Positions 54,047-61,735 of a stretch of 64,000 nucleotides of DNA are shown one piece after another. The notes beneath the pieces were generated by a model, which was given only the letters and a program-made list of their open reading frames with translations, searched no databases and was not told where the DNA came from. The stretch is taken from NCBI RefSeq assembly GCF_003668575.1, contig NZ_RCVZ01000001.1:124001-188000 (forward strand), given 5' to 3'. Position 1 is the first letter of the stretch. The number at the start of each line of letters is the position of its first letter. The stretch comes from Falsibacillus albus. GTDB lineage: Bacteria; Bacillota; Bacilli; Bacillales; DSM-25281. The position numbers and the translations under genes were made by a program.

Positions 54047-54074
54047 TTACATACTCCCTTTAATATGTTATACT
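54047..54074 (+). promoter_or_regulatory. gapB promoter overlapped by a CcpN box
   Basis: TTACAT (54047-54052), 16-bp spacer, TATACT (54069-54074). TATGTTATACT at 54064-54074 fits the CcpN operator consensus TRTGHYATAYW at all 11 positions and covers the -10. CcpN represses gapB under glycolytic conditions in B. subtilis. The rest of the gap from 53931 shows only AT-rich sequence. Confidence 0.8.
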
Positions 54075-54127
54075 AATTACAGTTAATTCGCTTAATAAGT
54101 ATAACATTTATGTGGGAGGATCCGATA

Positions 54128-55159
54128 ATGAATGCCAAAATTGCGATAAATGGGTTCGGACGTATTGGAAGAATGGTTTTTAGAAAAGCCGTTATGGAAG
54201 ATAATTTGAACATTGTAGCCATAAATGCTAGTTATCCTGCAGAAACTTTGGCGCATTTAATTAAGTATGACACTAATCATGGCACTTTCGATGGAGAAGT
54301 GTCCCATGAAGAAAATAAATTGATCGTCAACGGTCATCCTATTAGGTTGATCAATCAGCGCAACCCTGAGATGTTACCTTGGAAAGAACTTGGCATTGAT
54401 ATTGTCATTGAAGCTACAGGTAAATTCAATTCACGCGATCAAGCCGCACTTCACTTGGAAGCCGGAGCGAAGAAAGTCATTCTGACCGCACCAGGGAAAA
54501 ATGAAGATGTGACGATTGTCATGGGTGTAAATGAAAGCGCATTAAATATTCATGAACACGACGTCATTTCCAATGCATCATGTACAACGAATTGCTTAGC
54601 GCCGGTTGCGAAAATACTGGATGAGCAATTTGGCATTGAAAATGGTCTTATGACAACCGTCCATGCTTATACAAATGATCAAAAGAATATTGACAATCCT
54701 CACAAGGATTTACGCCGTGCACGTGCTTGCGGCCAATCAATCATTCCGACAACGACAGGAGCTGCAAAAGCTTTATCGCTCGTTTTGCCTCAGCTGAAGG
54801 GAAAGCTTCACGGGATGGCGCTGCGTGTGCCGACGCCGAACGTATCGCTGGTAGACTTAGTGGTGGACTTAAAGCAGGAAGTTTCGGTTGAGGCTATCAA
54901 CCAAGCATTCCAGACAGCTTCTGCCGACAGCCTGAACGGCATTCTGCAATATACGACTGAACCGCTTGTCTCCATAGATTTCAATACCAACCCGCATTCG
55001 GCCATCATCGATGGACTTTCCACTATGGTGATTGACGGTACAAAAGTGAAAGTTTTGGCGTGGTATGACAATGAATGGGGATACTCTTGCAGGGTTGTAG
55101 ATCTTGCTAAGTATGTAGCGAATGAAATGAAAGTAGTATCCGAGCTTAAAGCTGTTTAA
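54128..55159 (+). CDS. gapB: NADP-type glyceraldehyde-3-phosphate dehydrogenase GapB
   Basis: Gluconeogenic GAPDH. Dinucleotide fold INGFGRIGRMVFRKA at 7-21, catalytic Cys152 in NASCTTNC. After the second strand the sequence reads INASYPAE rather than the Asp-containing VND of NAD-specific glycolytic enzymes, which points to NADP use and to GapB rather than GapA. 343 residues. Start at 54128 with GGGAGG upstream; the frame from 54110 includes the ribosome site itself. Its CcpN box fits gluconeogenic control. Terminator after it. Confidence 0.95.
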   Translation: MNAKIAINGFGRIGRMVFRKAVMEDNLNIVAINASYPAETLAHLIKYDTNHGTFDGEVSHEENKLIVNGHPIRLINQRNPEMLPWKELGIDIVIEATGKFNSRDQAALHLEAGAKKVILTAPGKNEDVTIVMGVNESALNIHEHDVISNASCTTNCLAPVAKILDEQFGIENGLMTTVHAYTNDQKNIDNPHKDLRRARACGQSIIPTTTGAAKALSLVLPQLKGKLHGMALRVPTPNVSLVDLVVDLKQEVSVEAINQAFQTASADSLNGILQYTTEPLVSIDFNTNPHSAIIDGLSTMVIDGTKVKVLAWYDNEWGYSCRVVDLAKYVANEMKVVSELKAV

Positions 55160-55171
55160 GAATCGGTAGTG

Positions 55172-55199
55172 GCCCGTCCTCTCAGGATGGGCTTTTTTA
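55172..55199 (+). terminator. Terminator after gapB
   Basis: GCCCGTCCT pairs with AGGATGGGC (one wobble) around CTC, followed by TTTTTT. Confidence 0.9.
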
Positions 55200-55374
55200 A
55201 TTAAGGATGTTTTCGTAAAGATTGTTGGTGAAATCGTACTGACGATTTTAACACGTAAAAAGGTGTTTAACGCTTATAGGATCCCGGCTCTTTTCTTGAT
55301 TATCTGGCCATTTTAAAGATGAAAAATGAATGGACAATCCTATTTTAGTCGTTACAGCAACAAAGTTCGAGAAA

Positions 55375-55725
55375 AGAGCCAAAATTATTTATGGTGTTTT
55401 TGGAACGCTCTTTTCGTAAAGTTTGTTGCTATTCATTAAAGGTGCTCCAATCAACAACATATGATGAGTTATTTCAAAGAAAAATTGTTTTTAAAAAACA
55501 ATCTTTGAGAAAAGAGCCATTTGGAAAATACGCTGAATATCTCAAGAATTTTCTCGCGAATTTGTTATTTTAAAAGATTATTTTGTCAATCATCCATAAA
55601 TTGATGTGGATTGGACGGCAGGTACGAGAATCCTCGAAAATGAAAAAGTATTTTTTTCGTGCGGCGTTAGCACGAAGAATTGATTTCGTTTCACCGCACG
55701 TCCTGCAGAGGAAGTCAACTTTTAT
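55375..55725. repeat. Nested copies of the GTTGATTGGAG family before speD
   Basis: Several pieces lie together: GCTCTTTTCGTAAAG left modules at about 55208 and 55407, a CCAATCAAC-AACATATG end near 55447, a reversed left module (CTTTGAGAAAAGAGCC) at about 55502-55517, and a core at 55604-55725 with GTGGATTGGACGG, TTTCGTGCGGCGTTAGC and CCTGCAGAGGAAGTCAAC. They suggest one copy inserted into another. No gene is visible between 55200 and 55750. Confidence 0.6.
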
Positions 55726-55754
55726 TTTAAATCAACAATGTTTACCATAGGAGC

Positions 55755-55782
55755 TTTAAAAATTTGGGCACAAATTTTTAAA
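55755..55782. other. 12-bp perfect inverted repeat before the speD promoter
   Basis: TTTAAAAATTTG (55755-55766), loop GGCA, CAAATTTTTAAA (55771-55782). It ends eight bases before the -35 and could be an operator, or could end read-through transcripts. Confidence 0.6.
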
Positions 55783-55790
55783 AACTTTTA

Positions 55791-55819
55791 TTGCAAAAAG
55801 AATTTAAACAAAGTATACT
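55791..55819 (+). promoter_or_regulatory. SigA promoter of speD
   Basis: TTGCAA (55791-55796), 17-bp spacer, TATACT (55814-55819); predicted start near 55826. Confidence 0.8.
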
Positions 55820-55825
55820 ATTTTT

Positions 55826-55970
55826 CGTGAACTTCTTGATCTTTGTCAAGAATAAAACATTGACTACTTAAAGGGTTAGGACCTCTTTGGACTAACTTTC
55901 CCCCGTGGTAGTTGTAGAATGAATTGTTTTAGTGATCGCAAAAAATTAAGGTAAAAGGGGGAAACGATCA
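55826..55970 (+). promoter_or_regulatory. Structured leader of speD, possible RNA switch
   Basis: 145-nt leader. First a 7-bp hairpin (TTCTTGA/TCAAGAA at 55833-55852). Then ACTAC (55863) with GTAGT (55908), enclosing GGGTTAG with CTAAC..CCC. TTTCCCCC at 55897-55904 is part of that structure and is also an exact complement of GGGGGAAA (55957-55964), the speD ribosome site. The two pairings exclude each other. No known riboswitch class is recognised. Confidence 0.5.
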
Positions 55971-56351
55971 ATGGAAACAATGGGTCGTCATGTAATCTCA
56001 GAATTATGGGGTTGTGATTTTGAAAAGCTGAACAACGTGGAACAGATTGAGCAAACATTTGTAGATGCTGCGCTAAAATCAGGTGCAGAAGTTCGGGAGG
56101 TTGCCTTTCATAAATTTGCTCCACAAGGTGTGAGTGGTGTTGTCATCATTTCTGAATCCCACTTAACCATCCACAGTTTTCCAGAGCATGGTTATGCAAG
56201 TATTGATGTGTACACTTGCGGCGATTTAGATCCAAATATCGCTGCTGACTATATTGCAGAAGCATTGGGTGCCCAAACTCGCGAAAATATCGAATTGCCG
56301 CGTGGAATGGGTCCAGTACAAGTAAAACAATCAAAAGTAAAAGCATTATAA
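55971..56351 (+). CDS. speD: S-adenosylmethionine decarboxylase proenzyme
   Basis: Makes decarboxylated SAM, the aminopropyl donor for spermidine. 126 residues, the short Gram-positive type that self-cleaves before Ser63 ([15 protein letters not shown]) to form the pyruvoyl group; His68 and Cys83 regions are present. Ribosome site AAAGGGGGAAA. It has its own promoter, an inverted repeat upstream, and a long structured leader that can pair with its ribosome site. Monocistronic with a terminator. Confidence 0.95.
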   Translation: METMGRHVISELWGCDFEKLNNVEQIEQTFVDAALKSGAEVREVAFHKFAPQGVSGVVIISESHLTIHSFPEHGYASIDVYTCGDLDPNIAADYIAEALGAQTRENIELPRGMGPVQVKQSKVKAL

Positions 56352-56369
56352 TAACAACGACATCGAATG

Positions 56370-56407
56370 AAAAGGTCGGCTCTCAAATATGAGTCGATCT
56401 TTTTTGA
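56370..56407 (+). terminator. Terminator after speD
   Basis: AAAAGGTCGGCTC pairs with GAGTCGATCTTTT (wobbles), followed by TTGATTTT. Confidence 0.8.
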
Positions 56408-56543
56408 TTTTGGCTGTCTTCTCGAAGGTATTGATGTAACAAATAATAATCCTTATACAAACATAGCCATGATTTTTTGTCCTTATACGCTGTGGGATTA
56501 ATTATGGTAAAATGTAAGAAAAGACTATTTTGGAGGACGAGCA

Positions 56544-56921
56544 GTGAGTTTCTTTAGAACCTTGTTTCAACGATTTCAGCACCAATGCGAGACTTCAGAA
56601 AAACATTCGGATCCGTCATTGGCCACTCATTATTATCGTACATCATTTGATAAAGCCTTCGAGGCGGTGGGGGAAATTTTCTCAGACAGCATGTATAAAC
56701 CAATATCCCATTCAAAAGAACATGGGGAGTGGGCTTTTCAGAAGAAAGGAATTTTCATCATCGCTTCTATCGTAACGGTACGGCCTTTCGAAACGGCGAT
56801 TGATTTTAAAATAACAAGTGATGATACGAAAATCAGCGGCCCTTACCCCAAGCTGAGGAAGGAAATCATTTCTTATTACAATTGGTTGGACGGGAATCTG
56901 CCTGTCTTGAACAGGAAATAA
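56544..56921 (+). CDS. Uncharacterised cytosolic protein
   Basis: 125-residue protein without membrane or signal segments; I recognise no named domain. Composition is ordinary for a cytoplasmic alpha/beta protein, with conserved-looking patches HYYRTSFDKAFEAV and ISGPYPKLRKEIISYY. GTG start with TGGAGG seven bases upstream. It lies between speD and nrdR with 190 and 76 bp spacers. A homologue is found at this spot in some Bacillus relatives, to my recollection, but with no assigned role. Confidence 0.7.
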   Translation: MSFFRTLFQRFQHQCETSEKHSDPSLATHYYRTSFDKAFEAVGEIFSDSMYKPISHSKEHGEWAFQKKGIFIIASIVTVRPFETAIDFKITSDDTKISGPYPKLRKEIISYYNWLDGNLPVLNRK

Positions 56922-56997
56922 TGAACATCTTGTACAGAGGGTATCTTTTATATAAGATAATGGTAATACAAATGATTACTGAATCGGAGTTGATAGG

Positions 56998-57459
56998 ATG
57001 ATTTGCCCTTCATGTCATCATAATGGCACAAGAGTAGTTGATTCCAGACCGGTGGAGGATGGCCTTTCAATCAGAAGAAGAAGGGAATGCGAGGTCTGTG
57101 CATATCGTTTTACGACATTTGAGAGGGTGGAAGAAATCCCACTTGTTGTCGTGAAAAAAGAAGGAACTCGAGAAGAATTCAGCCGGGATAAGATACTTCG
57201 TGGTTTAATTAAAGCGTGTGAGAAAAGACCTGTTCGACTTGAGCAATTGGAGGAAATCACGCAGGATATCGAGAAGGAATTGAGAAGCAACGGCGTCGCC
57301 GAAATACAATCCGACAGCATTGGGGAGATGGTCATGGACCGCCTTGCCTCCGTCGATGAAGTTGCGTATGTGCGGTTTGCGTCCGTATATCGTCAATTCA
57401 AGGATATCAGTGTATTTCTCGATGAGTTAAAAGAGCTGATAAAAAAAGAACAATCATAA
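56998..57459 (+). CDS. nrdR: Transcriptional repressor NrdR
   Basis: ATP/dATP-sensing repressor of ribonucleotide reductase genes. 153 residues: N-terminal zinc ribbon with CPSC at residues 3-6 and CEVC near 31-34, then an ATP-cone (about residues 49-139; [20 protein letters not shown] start in part). GGAG-type ribosome site before the ATG. In Bacillus it directly precedes dnaB-dnaI; here a terminator separates them. Confidence 0.95.
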   Translation: MICPSCHHNGTRVVDSRPVEDGLSIRRRRECEVCAYRFTTFERVEEIPLVVVKKEGTREEFSRDKILRGLIKACEKRPVRLEQLEEITQDIEKELRSNGVAEIQSDSIGEMVMDRLASVDEVAYVRFASVYRQFKDISVFLDELKELIKKEQS

Positions 57460-57521
57460 TCAAGGCTGGCCCATTCTGTTGTCCCTTACACTAAGAAAGT
57501 GGCTATGCACGTCTAGTGTAT

Positions 57522-57556
57522 GGATGACAATGGTAATTGCGGGTCATCCTTTTTTC
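57522..57556 (+). terminator. Terminator after nrdR
   Basis: GGATGAC (57522-57528) pairs with GTCATCC (57543-57549), followed by TTTTTTC. Confidence 0.8.
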
Positions 57557-57618
57557 ATTAGGCTCTGCTTATTTTACATGAGCCTTTCATTAATAGAATT
57601 GTTTGAAGGATGTTGGAA

Positions 57619-59025
57619 ATGAAACAGTATTGGAATCAAATTCAGCCTATCGATAGCTATCAAGTATCAACGAATGGAATTCTTCATGAGTTTGATCGGA
57701 AAGTGATATCTTTTTTATACCAGCCATTAATCGGGCCGATCTGTTCCAGCTTATTGATGACATTGTGGAACGAGGTCGAGGAAAATAGGCTATGGTCTCA
57801 AAAAAGCAACCATTATCAATTGATGAATTTTATGTCACTGAATTTACCGGATATATATGAAGCAAGGCTAAAGCTTGAAGGAATTGGCTTGTTAAAGGTA
57901 TTTGCCAAGGAGACCGACGGAGAAAGGTCTTTCATTTATGAATTGCAGCCTCCCTTATCCCCGGACCAATTCTTTTCCGATGGAATGCTGAATGTATACT
58001 TATACCGGAAACTCGGGCGCAGCCATTTCCTTCGCATTAAACAATTTTTCATGGATCAAAAGGCGAATAAACAAGAGTTTTCTGAGATCACGAGAGCATT
58101 TCAAGATGTTTTTTCCTCTGGCGATCAACAAAGCTTTATGGATGATGATGTATGGAAGGACAGCAGCATCGATGATTCCAGGCAATTGATGACAAGAACA
58201 AAAGCTGAATCATTCATTGTCCGCAATGATGAATTTGACTTTGAGCTGCTCATGTCAGGGTTACAGGACTCCATTGTGCCGAAAAAAGCGATGACCAAAA
58301 AAGCAAGACAAGCCATCGAGAAGCTAGCCTTCCTTTATCAAATCGATGCAGTGGAAATGAAAAAAATCGTGATGAATGCCATAACGGATGATCAGCGAAT
58401 AGATATTGAATTATTGAGGAAGACAGCCCGGGATTGGTATCAGGTTGAGAATGGAGACCAGCTGCCTCAGCTGGTGGATAGATTGCAGCCCCCTGCTCAA
58501 TCAAGCAAGGGAAGCAATGATAAGGAAGAAAAGCTGATTCAATACTTTGAAACGACTTCCCCGAGACAGTTGCTGAGGGATATTTCCAACGGTGCCGACC
58601 CTTCTAAAGCGGATCTGGCAGCAGTGGAGGAGGTTATGTTCAATCAGAAACTCGAAGCCGGAATCGTAAATGTACTGATTCAATATGTCATGCTCAAGAC
58701 CGATATGAAGCTATCAAAAAACTATTTGGAGAAAATCGCTTCACATTGGGCAAGGAAAAATATCAAGACGGTTAAAGAAGCGATGGACCTCGCAAAACAG
58801 GAGCATCGTCAGTATCAAGATTGGGCTGAGGGTAAAAAGACCGCGCAGACTGCAAAAAAAACATCTTGGCAATCGAAGCCGACCCGAACGGAAAAATTGC
58901 CTGACTGGTTTGTTGAAGATAAAGATCAGGGCAGCTCGCGAAAGCAGCCTGTGGACAGCCAGGATGATGATATTGAGGAAAAGAGAAGAAAAGCCAAGAT
59001 GCTGCAGGAAAAATATAAAAAGTAA
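57619..59025 (+). CDS. dnaB: Replication initiation and membrane attachment protein DnaB
   Basis: Primosome protein of low-GC Gram-positives that works with DnaD and DnaI to load the replicative helicase at oriC and at restart sites (not the E. coli DnaB helicase). 468 residues: N-terminal winged-helix region (ISFLYQPLIGPICSSLLMTLW), a middle segment, the DnaD-like C-terminal domain (LKTDMKLSKNYLEKIASHWARKNIKTVKEAM, in part) and a charged tail. ATG at 57619 with GAAGGA eight bases upstream is preferred over ATG at 57610. dnaI follows after 12 bp. Confidence 0.94.
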   Translation: MKQYWNQIQPIDSYQVSTNGILHEFDRKVISFLYQPLIGPICSSLLMTLWNEVEENRLWSQKSNHYQLMNFMSLNLPDIYEARLKLEGIGLLKVFAKETDGERSFIYELQPPLSPDQFFSDGMLNVYLYRKLGRSHFLRIKQFFMDQKANKQEFSEITRAFQDVFSSGDQQSFMDDDVWKDSSIDDSRQLMTRTKAESFIVRNDEFDFELLMSGLQDSIVPKKAMTKKARQAIEKLAFLYQIDAVEMKKIVMNAITDDQRIDIELLRKTARDWYQVENGDQLPQLVDRLQPPAQSSKGSNDKEEKLIQYFETTSPRQLLRDISNGADPSKADLAAVEEVMFNQKLEAGIVNVLIQYVMLKTDMKLSKNYLEKIASHWARKNIKTVKEAMDLAKQEHRQYQDWAEGKKTAQTAKKTSWQSKPTRTEKLPDWFVEDKDQGSSRKQPVDSQDDDIEEKRRKAKMLQEKYKK

Positions 59026-59037
59026 GGAGGTAAACTG

Positions 59038-59970
59038 ATGGAGAAAATAAATAAGACCTTGAAGCGTCTTGCAGGAAATAGTGATTTTCAAAAAAGATTT
59101 TCAATGATGAAAAAGGAGATTATGGAAAACAAAGATGTACAAGCCTTTTTTCATCAGCATTCCGATGTCATCACACGAGAGATGATGGATAGAAGCCTAA
59201 ACAAGCTATATGAATTCATTTCACAATCGAAACAGTGTGGTGACTGTCCAAGTTTGTCCCAATGCCAAAACATGATGCAAGGGTATGAACCGGAGCTTGT
59301 CATCAATGGAAATTCCATTGATTTGCAATATCATAAATGCCCGCAGAAAATCATGCACGATGAAAGAAAGAGCACTGAAAAGCTGATTCAAAGCATCTAT
59401 GTTCCTAAAGACATCCTAAATGCCAATCTTGCTGAGTTTGAATTGGATACGGATGAAAGGATGAATGCTTTTGTTCTTGCTGAAAAGTTTGTGGCGGAGT
59501 ATGAACGGGGCAAAAAAATGAAAGGTTTATTCTTGTCCGGAAGTTTTGGGATCGGCAAATCCTATTTACTTGGTGCGATTGCCAATCAGCTTGCTGAAAA
59601 GGGGGTTTCTACGCTGATCGTCTATGTACCTGAGTTCTTCAGGGAAATGAAACAATCGCTGGGAAATCAAACCGTCGATCAAAAGCTGGATGCTGTCAAG
59701 AAAGCGCCGGTACTCATGCTGGACGATATCGGAGCTGAAACGATGTCAAGCTGGACACGGGATGAAGTCCTGGGAACGATCCTTCAATTCAGGATGCTTG
59801 AAAACCTGCCGACCTTCTTCTCCTCAAATTTCGATCTAAAAGGATTGGAGTATCACCTTACTTACACGCAGCGGGGAGAGGAAGAGAAATTGAAGGCTGC
59901 CCGCATTATTGAAAGGATTAAATATTTGGCCGCGCCCGTAATCGTGAACGGACCGAATCGAAGAAATTAA
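59038..59970 (+). CDS. dnaI: Primosomal protein DnaI (helicase loader)
   Basis: AAA+ ATPase that loads the DnaC helicase. 310 residues: an N-terminal zinc-binding domain with C-x2-C..C pattern (CGDCPSLSQCQNM, CPQK) that binds the helicase, Walker A SGSFGIGKSYLL near 166-177, Walker B LMLDDIGAE near 226-234, and an arginine-finger region near the end. AAGGAGG precedes the ATG. Second gene of dnaB-dnaI; strong terminator. Confidence 0.95.
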   Translation: MEKINKTLKRLAGNSDFQKRFSMMKKEIMENKDVQAFFHQHSDVITREMMDRSLNKLYEFISQSKQCGDCPSLSQCQNMMQGYEPELVINGNSIDLQYHKCPQKIMHDERKSTEKLIQSIYVPKDILNANLAEFELDTDERMNAFVLAEKFVAEYERGKKMKGLFLSGSFGIGKSYLLGAIANQLAEKGVSTLIVYVPEFFREMKQSLGNQTVDQKLDAVKKAPVLMLDDIGAETMSSWTRDEVLGTILQFRMLENLPTFFSSNFDLKGLEYHLTYTQRGEEEKLKAARIIERIKYLAAPVIVNGPNRRN

Positions 59971-59978
59971 ATTGTCTG

Positions 59979-60036
59979 AGCCTTGAAATGTGAGGGGATT
60001 AACCATCCCAACTGACATTTTGGGGCTTTTTCTTTT
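59979..60036 (+). terminator. Terminator after dnaI
   Basis: AGCCTTGAAATGT pairs with ACATTTTGGGGCT (with G-T wobbles), with GGGAT/ATCCC inside, followed by TTTTTCTTTTT. Confidence 0.75.
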
Positions 60037-60159
60037 TCAAAAGTTGTATTTTATCCATGCTCTTTTCGTAAAGCTGTGGTGAATCATAAGGGGTGAGTAA
60101 GGTTGATTTCCACGGGCTCCTAACAACAGGAAGCTATAACATAGCCTCTTAATAAAAGG

Positions 60160-60412
60160 TTGTTTTCCTAAAGATTATTGTTTTTTTTTATGAGAAAAAT
60201 TCATCACAGTTGTGTTGATTGGAGTGGAAGATGCGAGACTCCGGAGGGATAAGCGGGCCAGGTGAGACCCCGCAGCGTAGCGAGGAGATGTTGGGCGGAA
60301 GTTCGATTAAGTTCGGCGCATCCATGTGCCAACATCGAACGACCTCACTTCGCGTGAGGCCCCTCGGAAAGCGAGCATCCTCCTGCGGAAATCAACCGAC
60401 TATGCATTTCCT
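60160..60412 (+). repeat. GTTGATTGGAG-family repeat, full long copy
   Basis: Left module GTTGTTTTCCTAAAGATTATTG, then TGTTGATTGGAGTGGAAG, GAGACTCCGGAGGG, a hairpin block GTGCCAACATCG..CCTCAC..GTGAGG, and GCGAGCATCCTCCTGCGGAA, ATCAACC. A fragment of a left module also lies at about 60059. It accounts for the 60036-60485 gap; frames inside it are not genes. Confidence 0.75.
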
Positions 60413-60485
60413 TCAGGATTACTTCTAAAACGTCCAAGCTTCCCATATATATAAATCAGGGATTTTGCATAAAGGGGGAGTGAGG

Positions 60486-61346
60486 ATGGAAATTATTTTT
60501 AAACAATGGCAGGATGTGTTGAAGCTCCAACATTGTTTAGCGGAGCATGCAAAATCATCTTGGTATTATGAAACGGAATTTCAAAACCAAAAACAATTTA
60601 TATTGACTATAGATGTGGATGCCATAGATGAAGCTCATCTAAAAAGAATCATCAAAAATTTTTTACTGAATCAAAAGAGAGGGGATTGGATCAGGACCAT
60701 ATTACATGAACAGTTCTTTTACCAAGATGATACTCTCCAAAATCAAATAATGGATATTGTGTATGAAATTTTCAGCGGGGATCGAACGGAATTGACTTCA
60801 TTACTCGAGGAAGCGGATGAGGATGCAATGATCGAGGAGGCGGCTGCGTCTCTATTTGAAAGGTCAGGGGCCATTTCTTTCGATTCTTTCATAAAGTTCA
60901 GAATGAAAAAATATATGATGCGTCTTGTCCAATATGTTGAGCTGGCAATCGATGAATTCAAAATGGAGCAAGAATATCAAACGTTTGTTCAAATGCTTCG
61001 TGATTTTTTGCAAAAAAAGGAATCTAAAATGGATGCGATCCACCTTGTGTTAAGCGGGGACGACCAACCTGTTTTTTTCAATTCCCGATTCGAGCAATTG
61101 ACAAGGCAACAGCTGCTCGAAATGATGGATCGCCGTTTATTGACCAATCACCCGGTCTATATCGATTCCTTCACCATTGCGCCCCTTTTGTCCATGGCCC
61201 CGCAATGCATTTATATATATACAGATGAACGTAATAATGGCTTGGTCCGAACGGTACAAAATATTTTTGAAGAAAGGGTTTGTATTTTAAAAAGAGGAAC
61301 ATTTGAAGAAGAAAAGAATGCGGCAAACGGAAGCCCGGCCAACTAG
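60486..61346 (+). CDS. ytxC: Putative sporulation protein YtxC
   Basis: 286-residue protein similar to B. subtilis YtxC, named a putative sporulation protein; molecular function unknown. No signal peptide or membrane helix. The pattern IKFRMKKYMMRLVQYVELAI and the C-terminal block IDSFTIAPLLSMAPQ are what I take as conserved. Start at 60486 with GGGGGAG and GTGAGG upstream. It lies between dnaI and thrS, as in B. subtilis. Confidence 0.85.
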   Translation: MEIIFKQWQDVLKLQHCLAEHAKSSWYYETEFQNQKQFILTIDVDAIDEAHLKRIIKNFLLNQKRGDWIRTILHEQFFYQDDTLQNQIMDIVYEIFSGDRTELTSLLEEADEDAMIEEAAASLFERSGAISFDSFIKFRMKKYMMRLVQYVELAIDEFKMEQEYQTFVQMLRDFLQKKESKMDAIHLVLSGDDQPVFFNSRFEQLTRQQLLEMMDRRLLTNHPVYIDSFTIAPLLSMAPQCIYIYTDERNNGLVRTVQNIFEERVCILKRGTFEEEKNAANGSPAN

Positions 61347-61370
61347 TAGAATTTAATTAATCTCTCCCTC

Positions 61371-61399
61371 TTGATTTTCTAAACATAACCATCTATAAT
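61371..61399 (+). promoter_or_regulatory. SigA promoter of thrS
   Basis: TTGATT (61371-61376), 17-bp spacer, TATAAT (61394-61399); predicted start near 61406. Confidence 0.82.
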
Positions 61400-61405
61400 T
61401 TGGTA

Positions 61406-61711
61406 CATATTATAAGTGAAGATGCAAAAGGTTATGATGAGGATAAGGGTGTTCTCTTACGGTTTACAGAGAGGGAAGAAATGCTGGGACTTCCTAACAC
61501 GATTTGAATGCTTACCACCTCTAAACTTCAGCTCAGAACGAAAGATCCAGTAAGAGCTGACGGCTTTACAGACCGTTATCTGAATCCAGAGTCATATTGT
61601 GCCACAGAAACAAGGTGCAATTTGAGAACTAGGGTGGAACCACGGGTATTAACCATTAATTTCGTTTATTTAAACTCGTCCCTTATTTAGAGGGACGGGT
61701 TTTTTATTTTG
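61406..61711 (+). promoter_or_regulatory. T-box leader of thrS (threonine specifier ACC)
   Basis: The T-box core AGGGTGGAACCACGGG lies at 61631-61646. Stem I begins with AGAGAGG and closes with CCTCT; just before CCTCT the specifier loop reads ACC followed by A, a threonine codon. The terminator is CTCGTCCCT with AGGGACGGG then TTTTTT (61675-61706); AGGG of the T-box can instead pair with its CCCT. Uncharged tRNA-Thr would favour read-through into thrS. Confidence 0.92.
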
Positions 61712-61735
61712 TCAGAAATAAAAGGAGTGGTAACG

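Noticed and set aside
60219-60428. 69-residue frame between dnaI and ytxC
   Set aside because: Made up entirely of the GTTGATTGGAG-family repeat; no ribosome site.
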